Positions 1 through 7,319 of a stretch of DNA of 64,000 bases are shown here, piece by piece (the first letter of the stretch is position 1; each line of letters begins with the position of its first letter). The stretch is taken from positions 3,472,001 through 3,536,000 of the forward strand of contig NZ_CP144914.1 of the NCBI RefSeq assembly GCF_008014775.2, given 5' to 3'. A program made the translations under genes and the position numbers. Origin of the DNA: Alkalicoccus halolimnae. GTDB taxonomy: Bacteria; Bacillota; Bacilli; Bacillales; Salisediminibacteriaceae. A model generated the notes under the pieces. That model worked only from the letters and a program-made list of their open reading frames with translations, did not search any database and was not told the DNA's origin.

Positions 1-210
1 CTGTCTGGGAATTTTGTAATCTGCAAGTTTATTTTTCAAATCTTCAAGCTGTCCTCTATTCTTTTTGGAAAATTAAGTAAAGCACTGCTTTCTTTAATGT
101 AGCATTGATGTTTCTATTATTTCAATTATTTCCTGGTTGAAATTTCAACAGGCCAGGTGTACGCGGGGGTTTTCCTAAAAGGAAGATAATAAATAGAAAA
201 CATATAAAAA

Positions 211-475
211 GGCTATATTTGTTGAACTTAATAATTAGTTTCCGTTTCTGGAAACAACCGCTTTCGTTTCCACCGGGACGCTTTCCGGGTGGGCCGGCCT
301 CAGCTAATCCCTTTCTCCCCGCGGTCGTCAGGAATGGATCTTCGACTCGGCCTTCATCGCCTCGGAGTCGCCCCTTGTCCACTCCAGCCCCCAGTAAAAA
401 TACAGAGAGAGCCTTCCTTCTAAATAAAGGAAACTCCTTCTTGAAAATCATTCATTTCCACTTGTTATAGAAGGA
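211..475 (+). repeat. Mosaic intergenic repeat, copy 1 (type II left end)
   Basis: The left end reads GGCTATATTTGTTGAAC and continues through TAATAATTAGTTTCCG into the core CGCTTTCGTTTCCACC, GGGACGCTTTCCGGG, CCGGCCTCAGCTAATCCC and CTCGGAGTCGCCCC. The right tail (AGTAAAAATACAGAGAG, then CCTTCTTGAAAATCATTCAT) matches the tail of the copies near 5.3 and 18.1 kb. Both strands carry only short open frames here. They translate the repeat itself and recur at other copies, so I do not call them genes. Confidence 0.8.
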
Positions 476-730
476 TTTGGACTTTTAAAGGGAAGAAACA
501 GACTTTAAATGATAAAGAGCAGGAACGATCCCCTTTATATGCTTAAGAACAACAGACTCCCTCGGTAAGATAGGTTTATCTCTCAAATACTCGCTCATTC
601 GCAGGATGTTCCCCTTTTTCGATCGCACCTGACGGATAGATCAACGAAAGAAACGGAAGAGGAGGCGCTCCAAGACAGGCGAAGGAGCCGCAGGCACTCC
701 GAAAATAACACGGAGCTTTAACAGAGCCAT
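476..730. other. Intergenic stretch without a recognisable gene
   Basis: No frame has a ribosome site together with a plausible protein. Around 540-560 the string GCTTAAGAAC followed by AACAGACT resembles a module seen near 10.24, 18.34 and 26.27 kb, so part of this stretch may be decayed repeat material. The purine-rich stretch at 640-700 shows nothing I can name. Confidence 0.4.
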
Positions 731-763
731 AAAAAAAGAGCTGCCCTTAGATGGACAGCTCTT
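731..763 (-). terminator. Intrinsic terminator, minus strand
   Basis: The stem AAGAGCTGCCC (736-746) pairs with GGACAGCTCTT (753-763) with one G-T pair. On the minus strand the stem is followed by a run of seven T. The ywhD transcript already has its own terminator about 180 bp upstream, so this one may end read-through or a short untranslated RNA. Confidence 0.6.
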
Positions 764-790
764 CTGAAAACATATTGCAACACAACATAG

Positions 791-838
791 AAAAACAGAC
801 GAAAGGGATGTGTGTGGGATCCTCCTTCGTCTGTTTTC
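791..838. terminator. Long hairpin, possible bidirectional terminator or RNA element
   Basis: AAAACAGACGAA on the left pairs with TTCGTCTGTTTT on the right across a loop of about 18 bases. On the minus strand the stem is followed by TTTTT. It lies between the ywhD terminator and the hairpin at 731-763, giving three hairpins in about 240 bp with no gene between them. Confidence 0.5.
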
Positions 839-941
839 CTGTCTTAGTATGCTGCGTGTCTTCACAGTGTACTAAATTTTGGAGCTACCCTGCAAGGGAT
901 TTCAGGCTTCTTCACACTTTGTTCACATATGAAATGATTTT

Positions 942-970
942 AAAAATCCGGCACCAAAGGCACCGGATTT
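942..970 (-). terminator. ywhD terminator
   Basis: AAATCCGG (944-951) pairs with CCGGATTT (963-970). On the minus strand the hairpin runs into TTTTT. It lies five bases after the ywhD stop codon. Confidence 0.75.
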
Positions 971-974
971 ATAT

Positions 975-1511
975 TTACTCATCGTTTAAATTCTGCTTTA
1001 ATTCATCTGTGGAATTGTCCCAGAAATCTTTATTGAAATCTTTAAGATAGTCACGAAGCACCTGCTTCGATTTATCGTCCATATGCTCTACCGCGATACG
1101 CCCTTTCATCGATTTGTCCATATTGTTTACGTGTTCCGGCATGCTTTTATACCCGCGGCGGATCGATTTATCGACGATCATTTCACAGGCTCCCACACCT
1201 GTGTAGGATGGAACGCCCTGTCTGTTTTCTACGGTGACCCAGACGAGCCAGTACTTTTTGCCGTTCGGTACTGCTTCTTTTTCTTTGAGAAACTTAACAC
1301 GCTTTTCCACTTCACTGCGGGCATGAAGAGCTCCCATATCTACAAAGGCACGGTTTTCTTCCGGATCAACAAAAACCGGAGTTACGTTATTTAAGTTGAT
1401 TGTTCCAACGCCATAACCACCGTGTCCGTCCGTAGAGTCATTGCTTAAAATATTAAAGTTACCGCTCATCTTTTTTATTTTTTCATTTTTCAAGCGATCT
1501 TCTTCTTTCAT
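975..1511 (-). CDS. ywhD: YwhD family protein
   Basis: A 178-residue soluble protein of the YwhD family, conserved in Bacillaceae and of unknown function. The N-terminus is charged (MKEEDRLKNEKIKKMSGNF), with GTINLNNVTPVFVDP and the stretch KKYWLVWVTVENRQG typical of the family. There is no signal peptide or membrane segment. The start is supported by TAAGGAGG about nine bases upstream of the ATG, and the length is close to the B. subtilis protein. It is a single gene with its own terminator at 942-970. Recognition is by sequence resemblance and by its position ahead of the ywhB, ywgA and ywfO homologues, as in B. subtilis. No biochemical role can be inferred. Confidence 0.85.
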   Translation of the reverse strand: MKEEDRLKNEKIKKMSGNFNILSNDSTDGHGGYGVGTINLNNVTPVFVDPEENRAFVDMGALHARSEVEKRVKFLKEKEAVPNGKKYWLVWVTVENRQGVPSYTGVGACEMIVDKSIRRGYKSMPEHVNNMDKSMKGRIAVEHMDDKSKQVLRDYLKDFNKDFWDNSTDELKQNLNDE

Positions 1512-1764
1512 TATTAACCGCCTCCTTAGATTATTTCTGTGTGAATCTGTCTATCAGATCTGGCTGTTTATATAAATAGTGCAGCTCTTTTTGGGCTGCC
1601 GGTGATATTTACAGACGCTGCTTTCAGTTTATCATATAAGTGCCTTCGGTTGCCAAGCGGATGGTGCGGTTTTCAATCCTCCCCTATAATCCGGTTCTCT
1701 AGTATACTGAAGGGCAGGGAACAGTCCCTGATTAGGAATAACCAATAAAGGAGGATGATCAGCT

Positions 1765-1950
1765 ATGCCGATTGTAACCGTTCAAATTCTTGAAGGCCGT
1801 ACTGATGACCAGAAGAGAGCGCTTGTAGAAGAAGTAACGAAAGCCGTGACAACGACTGTGGATGCCCCGGCGGACCGCGTCTCTGTCGTCATCGAAGAGA
1901 TGAAGCCGCAGAACTTCGGAAAAGCAGGAGTCCGCGCCAGCGACCAGTAA
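1765..1950 (+). CDS. 4-oxalocrotonate tautomerase family protein
   Basis: A 61-residue enzyme of the 4-OT family, small hexameric tautomerases that use the N-terminal proline as general base after removal of Met. The sequence begins MPIVTVQILEGRTDDQK and contains PADRVSVVIEEM, giving the family's Pro1 and beta-alpha-beta pattern at the usual 60-62 residues. AGGAGG lies about ten bases before the ATG. The position next to ywhD matches B. subtilis ywhB. A weak hairpin (CAGCAT...ATGCTG, about 1968-1984) follows the stop and may terminate it. The physiological substrate is unknown; there are no aromatic meta-cleavage genes nearby. Confidence 0.88.
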   Translation: MPIVTVQILEGRTDDQKRALVEEVTKAVTTTVDAPADRVSVVIEEMKPQNFGKAGVRASDQ

Positions 1951-2021
1951 TAAAAAAGCCTCAGTCAGCATACAATAATGCTGCTTCTTTTGAGAGAACT
2001 TTGCTGGATCCGGGAAGAAAT

Positions 2022-2160
2022 GGCAGGAAAGCAGAGAGAAGTGGCAGAATTATATGTGAGTGGTAGAAATACGGAATAAACGGCGGAAATACTCAGAGAA
2101 GCGGCAGAAAAAATTGGAGTTGTGGCGGAATTATGAGAGGAAATGGAAGAATTCCTCTCT
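2022..2160. repeat. Degenerate tandem repeat, about 20-21 bp, seven units
   Basis: Seven consecutive units begin at 2022, 2043, 2062, 2082, 2103, 2124 and 2145, each opening with GGCAGAA, GGCGGAA or a close variant (GGTAGAA, GGAAGAA). Spacing is 19-21 bp. The unit bodies are purine- and A-rich and poorly conserved. A second array with the same period and the shared string GGCGGAATTA lies at 56.04-56.20 kb. No gene or promoter explains it. Confidence 0.65.
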
Positions 2161-2282
2161 CAATACCTCTCCTCCGCCGTCAGCAAGGTCAGAATTTCTT
2201 CAACAGCCTTTCAAAAATGTCTTTTAAAGGCGTTCCAGCTGAAAAAAACTCTCTGATACGGAGAATCCGTTGCAAAACGAGG

Positions 2283-2328
2283 AAAAAAGCCTCCTGCAGA
2301 AACTTTAACTTTCCGCGGAGGCTTTTTT
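2283..2328. terminator. Bidirectional terminator after ywgA
   Basis: AAAAAAGCCTCC on the left and GGAGGCTTTTTT on the right form a long stem with T-runs on both strands. It sits just past the stop codon of the minus-strand ywgA homologue. Confidence 0.8.
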
Positions 2329-2335
2329 CATTTTT

Positions 2336-2833
2336 TTAATGAGGACGGAGTGTGGCAATATAGGCATAGGCCTGATCGATGTCTTCCTCCGAATAGTTCT
2401 GTTTGGCTTTCACTTTATATACTTTCTTTTTCACTTCTTCTTCAGGCAGGTGATCAAAATAGAGGACAGTGGAAACAAGTTCAAGAAATTTAGAGGAACA
2501 TCCGTTCAGTTCCAGCAGCATCGCCCGGTCGATTTCCTCTCCCGGCTGCACTGCCTCCAGAAACTGCTCCCCTTTTTCTGAGAGCTCGTAGCGGTACTGG
2601 TAATAGCCCGCTTTTTTTTCGCGGAGCTCCGATACAAATTCCGCCTGGCACATTTCTTCTATCTTCAGCGTCAGTTCTTCGGAGTAGGGGCCGTACATAT
2701 GAAACTGGTATTTTTCGTGGAACGGCTGGTTCAGCCGCTTGGCGATATACACCATTTTCTGAAGCTTTTTCCTTCCGACGACTTCCCCGGTTCCTTTTAA
2801 TAAAGAAAGAAGCTTGGCATGTTCATGCAGCAC
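2336..2833 (-). CDS. ywgA: YwgA family protein
   Basis: A 165-residue cytosolic protein of the YwgA family, conserved in Bacillaceae. It opens with a helical, winged-helix-like region (HAKLLSLLKGTGEVVGRKKL, then VYIAKRLNQPFHEKYQF). The phrase MYGPYSEELTLKIEEM resembles a motif in phage-associated and antitoxin-type proteins with similar folds. The start is a GTG at 2833, chosen because GGAGGG lies six bases upstream, inside the end of the preceding HD gene. Only two bases separate the stop of that gene from this start, so the two are almost certainly co-transcribed and translationally coupled. Function is unknown; coupling to a dNTPase-like HD protein suggests a shared role in nucleotide metabolism, which is inference. 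Confidence 0.8.
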   Translation of the reverse strand: MLHEHAKLLSLLKGTGEVVGRKKLQKMVYIAKRLNQPFHEKYQFHMYGPYSEELTLKIEEMCQAEFVSELREKKAGYYQYRYELSEKGEQFLEAVQPGEEIDRAMLLELNGCSSKFLELVSTVLYFDHLPEEEVKKKVYKVKAKQNYSEEDIDQAYAYIATLRPH

Positions 2834-2835
2834 AA

Positions 2836-4140
2836 TTATCCCTCCTGTTGATGTAGCAGCGACAAAATCCGGCGCTTTTCTTTTCCATATTCCTCCTGAT
2901 CCAGTAACAGATCTTCGGGGAAATATAATTTATGGTCCGTGCGTTTTTTTCCTGAAATAGCTTCCACGATATCAGATTCTCTGGAAAGTTCCCGGAGTGA
3001 CCCGTCCGGCATCTGCAGGTGGATCGGCATGCGTTCATCCTTTTCCCCCGGCCGGTAAAAATCATAAGGAAGATCCGAAGAGGAATCAATGACGAGGTAA
3101 TAAGCCGGATCCAGGCCGATCGCCGTGAAAAGCTGCTGCAGCTCCGGCCAGATGAGCATCTGTTTACTCGGATCGCATTCCACATATTTAAACAGGTGGC
3201 GGTCCATAAACCGCTGACAGAGGTCGCTCAGTATCGGATCCTCTTCCTGTTCCCATTCCTGAAAATAATAGAAAATAATCGATTCATCGAGCCGGATGTA
3301 CTCCTGCAGCGTCATCGTGGAGGCAAACAGCGAATGAAAATGATGCGGCGTCTGCCTGAACTCATACCCCGCTGCCAGCAGCTCCTTGGCCCGGTGCAGG
3401 ATTTTGCTCAAAATTACTTCCGCGCTGCGGGTCACCGGGTGGAAATAAACCTGCCAGTACATCTGGTACCGGCTCATAATGTAGTCCTCCACCGCGTGCA
3501 TTCCGCTGTGTTTAAACACGGCCTGATCTTCCTGCGGACGCATGACGCGAAGCAGCCGCTCCATATCAAACTGACCGTAGCTGACTCCTGTATAAAAAGC
3601 ATCGCGCAGCAGATAATCCATGCGGTCGGCGTCAATCTGGCTGGAGATCAGGCTGACGATCAGCTTGTTTTCGTAGGTTTTAGCAATGACGTCGGCGACG
3701 CGCTCCGGAAAGTCCTCTCCCATTCTTTTCAGAACAGCATTAATTTCTGTTTCTCCAAGTATAATCCAGCGTGTCCATTCCTCATGGTCTGTTTGAAATA
3801 CTTTTTCAAACGAGTGGGAGAATGGACCGTGACCTACATCGTGAAGCAGCGCTGCAGCAAGACAGACCAGACGTTCATCCGTATCCCAGGTCATCTTTTT
3901 CTCCAGGTTCTCCAGCATGCGCCGCATAATTTCATAGACGCCAAGAGAGTGATTGAACCGGGTATGCTCCGCTCCGTGAAACGTTAAATAGGTTGTCCCG
4001 AGCTGGCGGATTCTTCTGAGCCGCTGAAATTCCCTCGTTCCGATCAGCTCCCAGATCAGCTCGTCATTTACGTGGATATACCGGTGTACCGGGTCTTTAA
4101 ATACTTTTTCTTCATCCAGCTGTCCATCTGGCCTCTTCAT
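2836..4140 (-). CDS. ywfO: HD-domain dNTP triphosphohydrolase-like protein (YwfO type)
   Basis: A 434-residue metal-dependent HD phosphohydrolase, the same length as B. subtilis YwfO. Related EF1143-type proteins cleave dNTPs to nucleosides and triphosphate. The metal ligands are visible: RFNHSLGVYEI gives the first His (about residue 64), LLHDVGHGPFSH gives the His-Asp pair (about 100-101), and SQIDADRMDYLLRDA carries the later Asp and substrate-contacting residues. There is no signal peptide. GGGGAAGAG precedes the ATG. It is the first gene of a two-gene operon with ywgA and diverges from lipL. Family assignment is secure; the exact nucleotide preference is not readable from sequence. Confidence 0.9.
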   Translation of the reverse strand: MKRPDGQLDEEKVFKDPVHRYIHVNDELIWELIGTREFQRLRRIRQLGTTYLTFHGAEHTRFNHSLGVYEIMRRMLENLEKKMTWDTDERLVCLAAALLHDVGHGPFSHSFEKVFQTDHEEWTRWIILGETEINAVLKRMGEDFPERVADVIAKTYENKLIVSLISSQIDADRMDYLLRDAFYTGVSYGQFDMERLLRVMRPQEDQAVFKHSGMHAVEDYIMSRYQMYWQVYFHPVTRSAEVILSKILHRAKELLAAGYEFRQTPHHFHSLFASTMTLQEYIRLDESIIFYYFQEWEQEEDPILSDLCQRFMDRHLFKYVECDPSKQMLIWPELQQLFTAIGLDPAYYLVIDSSSDLPYDFYRPGEKDERMPIHLQMPDGSLRELSRESDIVEAISGKKRTDHKLYFPEDLLLDQEEYGKEKRRILSLLHQQEG

Positions 4141-4245
4141 AGCTCTTCCCCCGATCTCCGTTTGCTGTGCTCCCGTTCTTATTCGACATGTTTTATTCTA
4201 CCTTTCTGCCGGAAGGGAGGCAATGAGTTTTTCTTAAGGATTATA

Positions 4246-4254
4246 TGATATAAT
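4246..4254 (+). promoter_or_regulatory. Extended -10 promoter for lipL
   Basis: TGATATAAT matches the extended -10 form TGnTATAAT exactly. No good -35 hexamer is present at the usual distance, which is common for extended -10 promoters. Transcription would start near 4261, leaving a leader of about 30 bases. It also rules out the in-frame TTG at 4255 as the start of translation. Confidence 0.6.
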
Positions 4255-4290
4255 TTGGAGCGGAAATCAGCTTATGAAGGAGAAAAAACT

Positions 4291-5121
4291 ATGTTTGACT
4301 TACCAAATGCCCTGCAGCAGCCCAGCTGGTATTTTATTGACCAGTCACGCACCGGACTCACGATGAATCCCATGGCTTCATTCGCTATGGACGATACGCT
4401 CTGCGAAAAAATGGCCGCGGCCCCGGACACCGGCTTTGCGAGAAGCTGGGTGCATGATAAAACGGTCGTTCTCGGCATTCAGGACAGCCGACTTCCTTCT
4501 ATCAAAGAGGGGATCGCTTATTTGGAAGAGGAAGGCTATCAGGTGATTGTCCGGAATTCCGGAGGCCTTGCTGTCGTACTCGATCCCGGCATATACAATC
4601 TCTCTCTCATCTTTCAGGAACAGCGCTCGCTGACGATCGACCGCGGCTACGAAGCGATGGTTTCCTTTACGAAGGAGCTGCTTCCTGAGCTTGGAGAGCG
4701 CATTACCGATGGAGAGATCGCCCCCTCCTACTGCCCGGGGCGCTATGATTTAAGCGTGGACGGCCGGAAGTTTGCAGGCATTTCCCAGCGCAGGATCCGC
4801 GGCGGCATTGCCGTGCAGATTTATCTTGCGGTTCACGGGAGCGGAGCGGCACGGGCCGAGCTGATCCGCCGTTTTTACGAAAAAGCGGCACGGGGCGGCC
4901 CTTTAAAGTACGACTACCCCCGCATCGAGCCGGAGAGGATGGCCTCTTTATCCGAAATTACAGGCACGCCGCTGACAAATGACGAGCTCACAAAGCGGAT
5001 TCTGTCTGCTCTCCGAAAGCAGAGCGAGCAGCTGGCTTCTTATCATTTGACGGAGCAGGAAGAGGAGCGCTTTGCGTATCACCTGGAACGGATGCAGAAA
5101 AGAAACGAACGTCTTCAATAG
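4291..5121 (+). CDS. lipL: Octanoyl-[GcvH]:protein N-octanoyltransferase
   Basis: A 276-residue amidotransferase of the LplA/LipB fold that moves octanoyl groups from GcvH to the E2 subunits of 2-oxo acid dehydrogenases in the Gram-positive lipoate pathway. The active-site cysteine sits in SYCPGRYDLSV (about Cys148), close to Cys150 of B. subtilis LipL. The following RKFAGISQRR and GGIAVQIYL supply the conserved lysine and the acyl-binding strand. The ATG at 4291 is preferred over an upstream in-frame TTG because AAGGAG lies at the right distance and the promoter overlaps the TTG. The gene is monocistronic with its own terminator. Its place between ywfO and pta matches ywfL in B. subtilis. 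Confidence 0.9.
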   Translation: MFDLPNALQQPSWYFIDQSRTGLTMNPMASFAMDDTLCEKMAAAPDTGFARSWVHDKTVVLGIQDSRLPSIKEGIAYLEEEGYQVIVRNSGGLAVVLDPGIYNLSLIFQEQRSLTIDRGYEAMVSFTKELLPELGERITDGEIAPSYCPGRYDLSVDGRKFAGISQRRIRGGIAVQIYLAVHGSGAARAELIRRFYEKAARGGPLKYDYPRIEPERMASLSEITGTPLTNDELTKRILSALRKQSEQLASYHLTEQEEERFAYHLERMQKRNERLQ

Positions 5122-5138
5122 GTACACATACAAAAAAG

Positions 5139-5181
5139 GAGCGGCAGCGAGGTGAATCACAACGCTGCCGCTCTTTTTTAT
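5139..5181 (+). terminator. lipL terminator
   Basis: AGCGGCAGCG and CGCTGCCGCT form a perfect ten-base-pair stem around a short loop, followed by TTTTTTATTT. The repeat copy at 5184 starts immediately after it. Confidence 0.85.
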
Positions 5182-5183
5182 TT

Positions 5184-5480
5184 AGGCTGCCTTGAAAATA
5201 AATTTGATAATTGAAAAAGGGGCGCTTTCGTTTCCATGGGGACGCTTTCCGGGCGGGCCGGCCTCAGCTAATTCCGTCCTCCCTTTGGTCGGGCGGAATG
5301 GATCTTCGGCTCGTCCTTGATCGCCTCGGAGTCGCCCCCTGTCCACTCCAGCTTACGGTAAAAAGACAGAGCAGGGGCTGCCTTCTAATAAAGAAGATCC
5401 TGTTTGACCATCATTTAATCCTCGTGTATAAAAGGAAAGCTCCATTCCTATGGAAGGTCATTTTCATGCCTCATGGTGCA
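5184..5480 (+). repeat. Mosaic intergenic repeat, copy 2 (type I, full length)
   Basis: The left end AGGCTGCCTTGAAAATAAA is the type I form. The core follows (CGCTTTCGTTTCCATGGGG, ACGCTTTCCGGGCGGGCC, GGATCTTCGGCTCGTCC, CTCGGAGTCGCCCC), then the tail with CTTACGGTAAAAAGACAGAG, TAATAAAGAAGATCC and TTTTCATGCCTCATGGTGCA. This is one of the most complete copies. It begins three bases after the lipL terminator. Confidence 0.85.
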
Positions 5481-5515
5481 GCGATCCTGCAGGAGGCAGA
5501 TCTATCCTGAGATCT

Positions 5516-5556
5516 CCTCACCCAGCCGGTCAGTTGAAGAGAAGTTTTCTCTTAAT
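5516..5556 (+). repeat. Fragment of repeat module E
   Basis: CCGGTCAGTTGAAGAGAAG followed by TTTTCTC matches the module seen at 10.06 and 35.38 kb (GGCAGGTCAGTTG, CGAAGTTTTCTCC). In this copy the sequence has become a short hairpin (AAGAGAA...TCTCTT, 5537-5553) just beyond the aceA stop. It may act as a weak terminator. Confidence 0.55.
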
Positions 5557-5577
5557 AAACAAACATTAACAAAACTT

Positions 5578-6846
5578 TTATTTAAACTGGGATGTTTCTG
5601 TGGAGCCGGAAAGGGCCAGAGTGGAGGAAGTCCCTCCGGAAATAACCTGGGAAACTTCGTCAAAGTAGCCTGTTCCAACTTCACGCTGGTGACGTGTAGC
5701 AGTGTAGCCTTTTGATTCTGAAGCAAACTCAGCCTGCTGGAGCTTGGAGTAGGCCGCCATACCGTTATCTTTGTAGTCATGAGCCAGCTCAAACATGCTG
5801 TGGTTAAGGGCATGGAATCCAGCAAGGGTAACAAACTGGAACTTGTAGCCCATTTTACCGAGTTCGTCCTGGAACTTGGCAATCGTTTCATCATCCAGCT
5901 TCCCTTTCCAGTTGAAGGAAGGAGAACAGTTATAGGCGAGCATTTTGCCCGGGAATTTTTCGTGAATTGCTTCCGCAAACTTCTTTGCTTCCTCGAGATC
6001 CGGTTCGCTTGTTTCACACCAGATAAGGTCCGCAAACGGTGCATAAGCAAGTCCCCGGGAGATCGCCTGATCGATGCCAGGATTTGTGCGGTAAAAACCT
6101 TCCGCAGTTCGTTCTCCGGTCAAAAATGGATGGTCGTATTCATCGATATCACTTGTGATCAGGTTCGCTGCGTTTGCATCTGTGCGGGCAACGATAATTG
6201 TCGGTACATCGCTTACGTCCGCTGCGAGCCGGGCCGAGATGAGGTTGCGGACTGCCACCTGGGTCGGCTGGAGAACTTTTCCGCCTAAGTGCCCGCACTT
6301 TTTCTCGGAAGAAAGCTGATCTTCGAGGTGAACTCCGGCAGCACCGGCTTCAATCATCTGTTTGGTCAGTTCAAATACGTTGAGCGGCCCCCCGAACCCG
6401 GCTTCCATATCCGCTACGATCGGCGCAAACCAGTGGGTATCCCCTTTTCCTTCCGCCGTCTGAATCTGATCTGCACGCTGGAACGTCTGGTTAATGCGCT
6501 TTACGACGTGCGGAACGCTGTTAGCCGGGTAGAGGCTCTGGTCCGGGTACATTTCTCCGGAAAGGTTGGCATCTGCTGCCACCTGCCAGCCGCTGAGGTA
6601 AATCGCCTGGAGTCCCGCTTTCACCTGCTGCATCGCCTGGTTTCCAGTAAGAGCACCGAGGGCATTAACGTAGTCTTCCTTTTTCATCAGATTCCAGAGG
6701 CGCTCGGAACCCATTCGCGCCAGGGTATGCTCTATCTTCACGGAGCCTCTCAATTTCAGTACTTCTTCCGGTGAATAAGGGCGTTCTACCCCTTGAAACC
6801 GATCTTCACTCCACTGCTGTTCTAATTCTTGTTTTGCGTTTGTCAT
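5578..6846 (-). CDS. aceA: Isocitrate lyase
   Basis: A 422-residue isocitrate lyase that splits isocitrate into glyoxylate and succinate, the first step of the glyoxylate shunt. The signature [10 protein letters not shown] (catalytic Cys about 184) is intact. [18 protein letters not shown], the VEDQ-like [12 protein letters not shown] and the C-terminal STETSQF are typical of the bacterial enzyme. The ATG at 6846 has GGAGAG about eight bases upstream. The gene lies downstream of malate synthase G and a small Cys-rich protein on the same strand. A 12-bp palindrome 48 bp before the start also occurs upstream of glcB, suggesting joint control. B. subtilis lacks the shunt; these genes are set between lipL and pta. 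Confidence 0.97.
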   Translation of the reverse strand: MTNAKQELEQQWSEDRFQGVERPYSPEEVLKLRGSVKIEHTLARMGSERLWNLMKKEDYVNALGALTGNQAMQQVKAGLQAIYLSGWQVAADANLSGEMYPDQSLYPANSVPHVVKRINQTFQRADQIQTAEGKGDTHWFAPIVADMEAGFGGPLNVFELTKQMIEAGAAGVHLEDQLSSEKKCGHLGGKVLQPTQVAVRNLISARLAADVSDVPTIIVARTDANAANLITSDIDEYDHPFLTGERTAEGFYRTNPGIDQAISRGLAYAPFADLIWCETSEPDLEEAKKFAEAIHEKFPGKMLAYNCSPSFNWKGKLDDETIAKFQDELGKMGYKFQFVTLAGFHALNHSMFELAHDYKDNGMAAYSKLQQAEFASESKGYTATRHQREVGTGYFDEVSQVISGGTSSTLALSGSTETSQFK

Positions 6847-6893
6847 TGTTCATCTCTCCTCTTCTGTACTAAACAGATTATTTTTATATATTT

Positions 6894-6905
6894 TGTTATA
6901 TAACA
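6894..6905. promoter_or_regulatory. 12-bp palindrome upstream of aceA
   Basis: TGTTATATAACA is a perfect inverted repeat 48 bp before the aceA start. The same string with one change (TGTTATATAATA on the minus strand) overlaps the -10 box of the glcB promoter at 9561-9572. It may be a shared operator, an AT-rich -10 region, or both. Confidence 0.4.
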
Positions 6906-6921
6906 CGCTAGCTAAAATTTT

Positions 6922-7215
6922 TTAATCGATATATGCACAGCACTGCAGCGCTTCTTTTTCATTATCGTATTCCATGCTGCAGCAGCGGCAGAATGGGCCG
7001 GGCTGCGGTTCCGGGGTGCGGAAGATAACGATATCCTGATCATTCTTTTCGGATATTTGCAGCTTTTCTTCTTCGTCTGCTTCAATTTCCATTACCCGGT
7101 CGCCGTAAACGAACATAGTCTTACGAAGCTGTGCCTCTGTCTTTCCATCTTCCTTCTGCTGCTCGATCCACTTCTTAACCAATTCTTCTGCTGATGTCAT
7201 TTGTTTCGTAAGCAT
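6922..7215 (-). CDS. Small Cys-rich protein of the glyoxylate block, function unknown
   Basis: A 97-residue acidic protein that I do not recognise. The N-terminal half is helical and charged (SAEELVKKWIEQQKEDGKTE), and the C-terminal part carries five cysteines (FCRCCSMEY and LQCCAYID), a possible metal site. There is no signal peptide or membrane segment. The ATG at 7215 is preceded by GGAGAGGTG. It lies between glcB (104 bp upstream) and aceA (75 bp downstream) on the same strand, so co-transcription is likely. A role in regulating or assembling the shunt enzymes is conceivable but rests on position only. Confidence 0.7.
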   Translation of the reverse strand: MLTKQMTSAEELVKKWIEQQKEDGKTEAQLRKTMFVYGDRVMEIEADEEEKLQISEKNDQDIVIFRTPEPQPGPFCRCCSMEYDNEKEALQCCAYID

Positions 7216-7319
7216 GTGCGCTCACACCTCTCCTTTTTATTTTTTATATTATGGACGGAGCGGGGGCTTTCCCGCTCCGGGATTACCCAGCTTTCTTCCT
7301 TTGACAACGAACCTACTTT

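Noticed and set aside
219..470. Short open frame translating as a Pro/Gly-rich peptide (RFPGGPASAN type), repeated at several places
   Set aside because: The same peptide appears wherever the mosaic repeat occurs, in both orientations and without a ribosome site. It is repeat sequence, not a protein family.
2022..2160. CRISPR array
   Set aside because: Units are about 20 bp with no conserved repeat-spacer alternation and no cas genes in the window.
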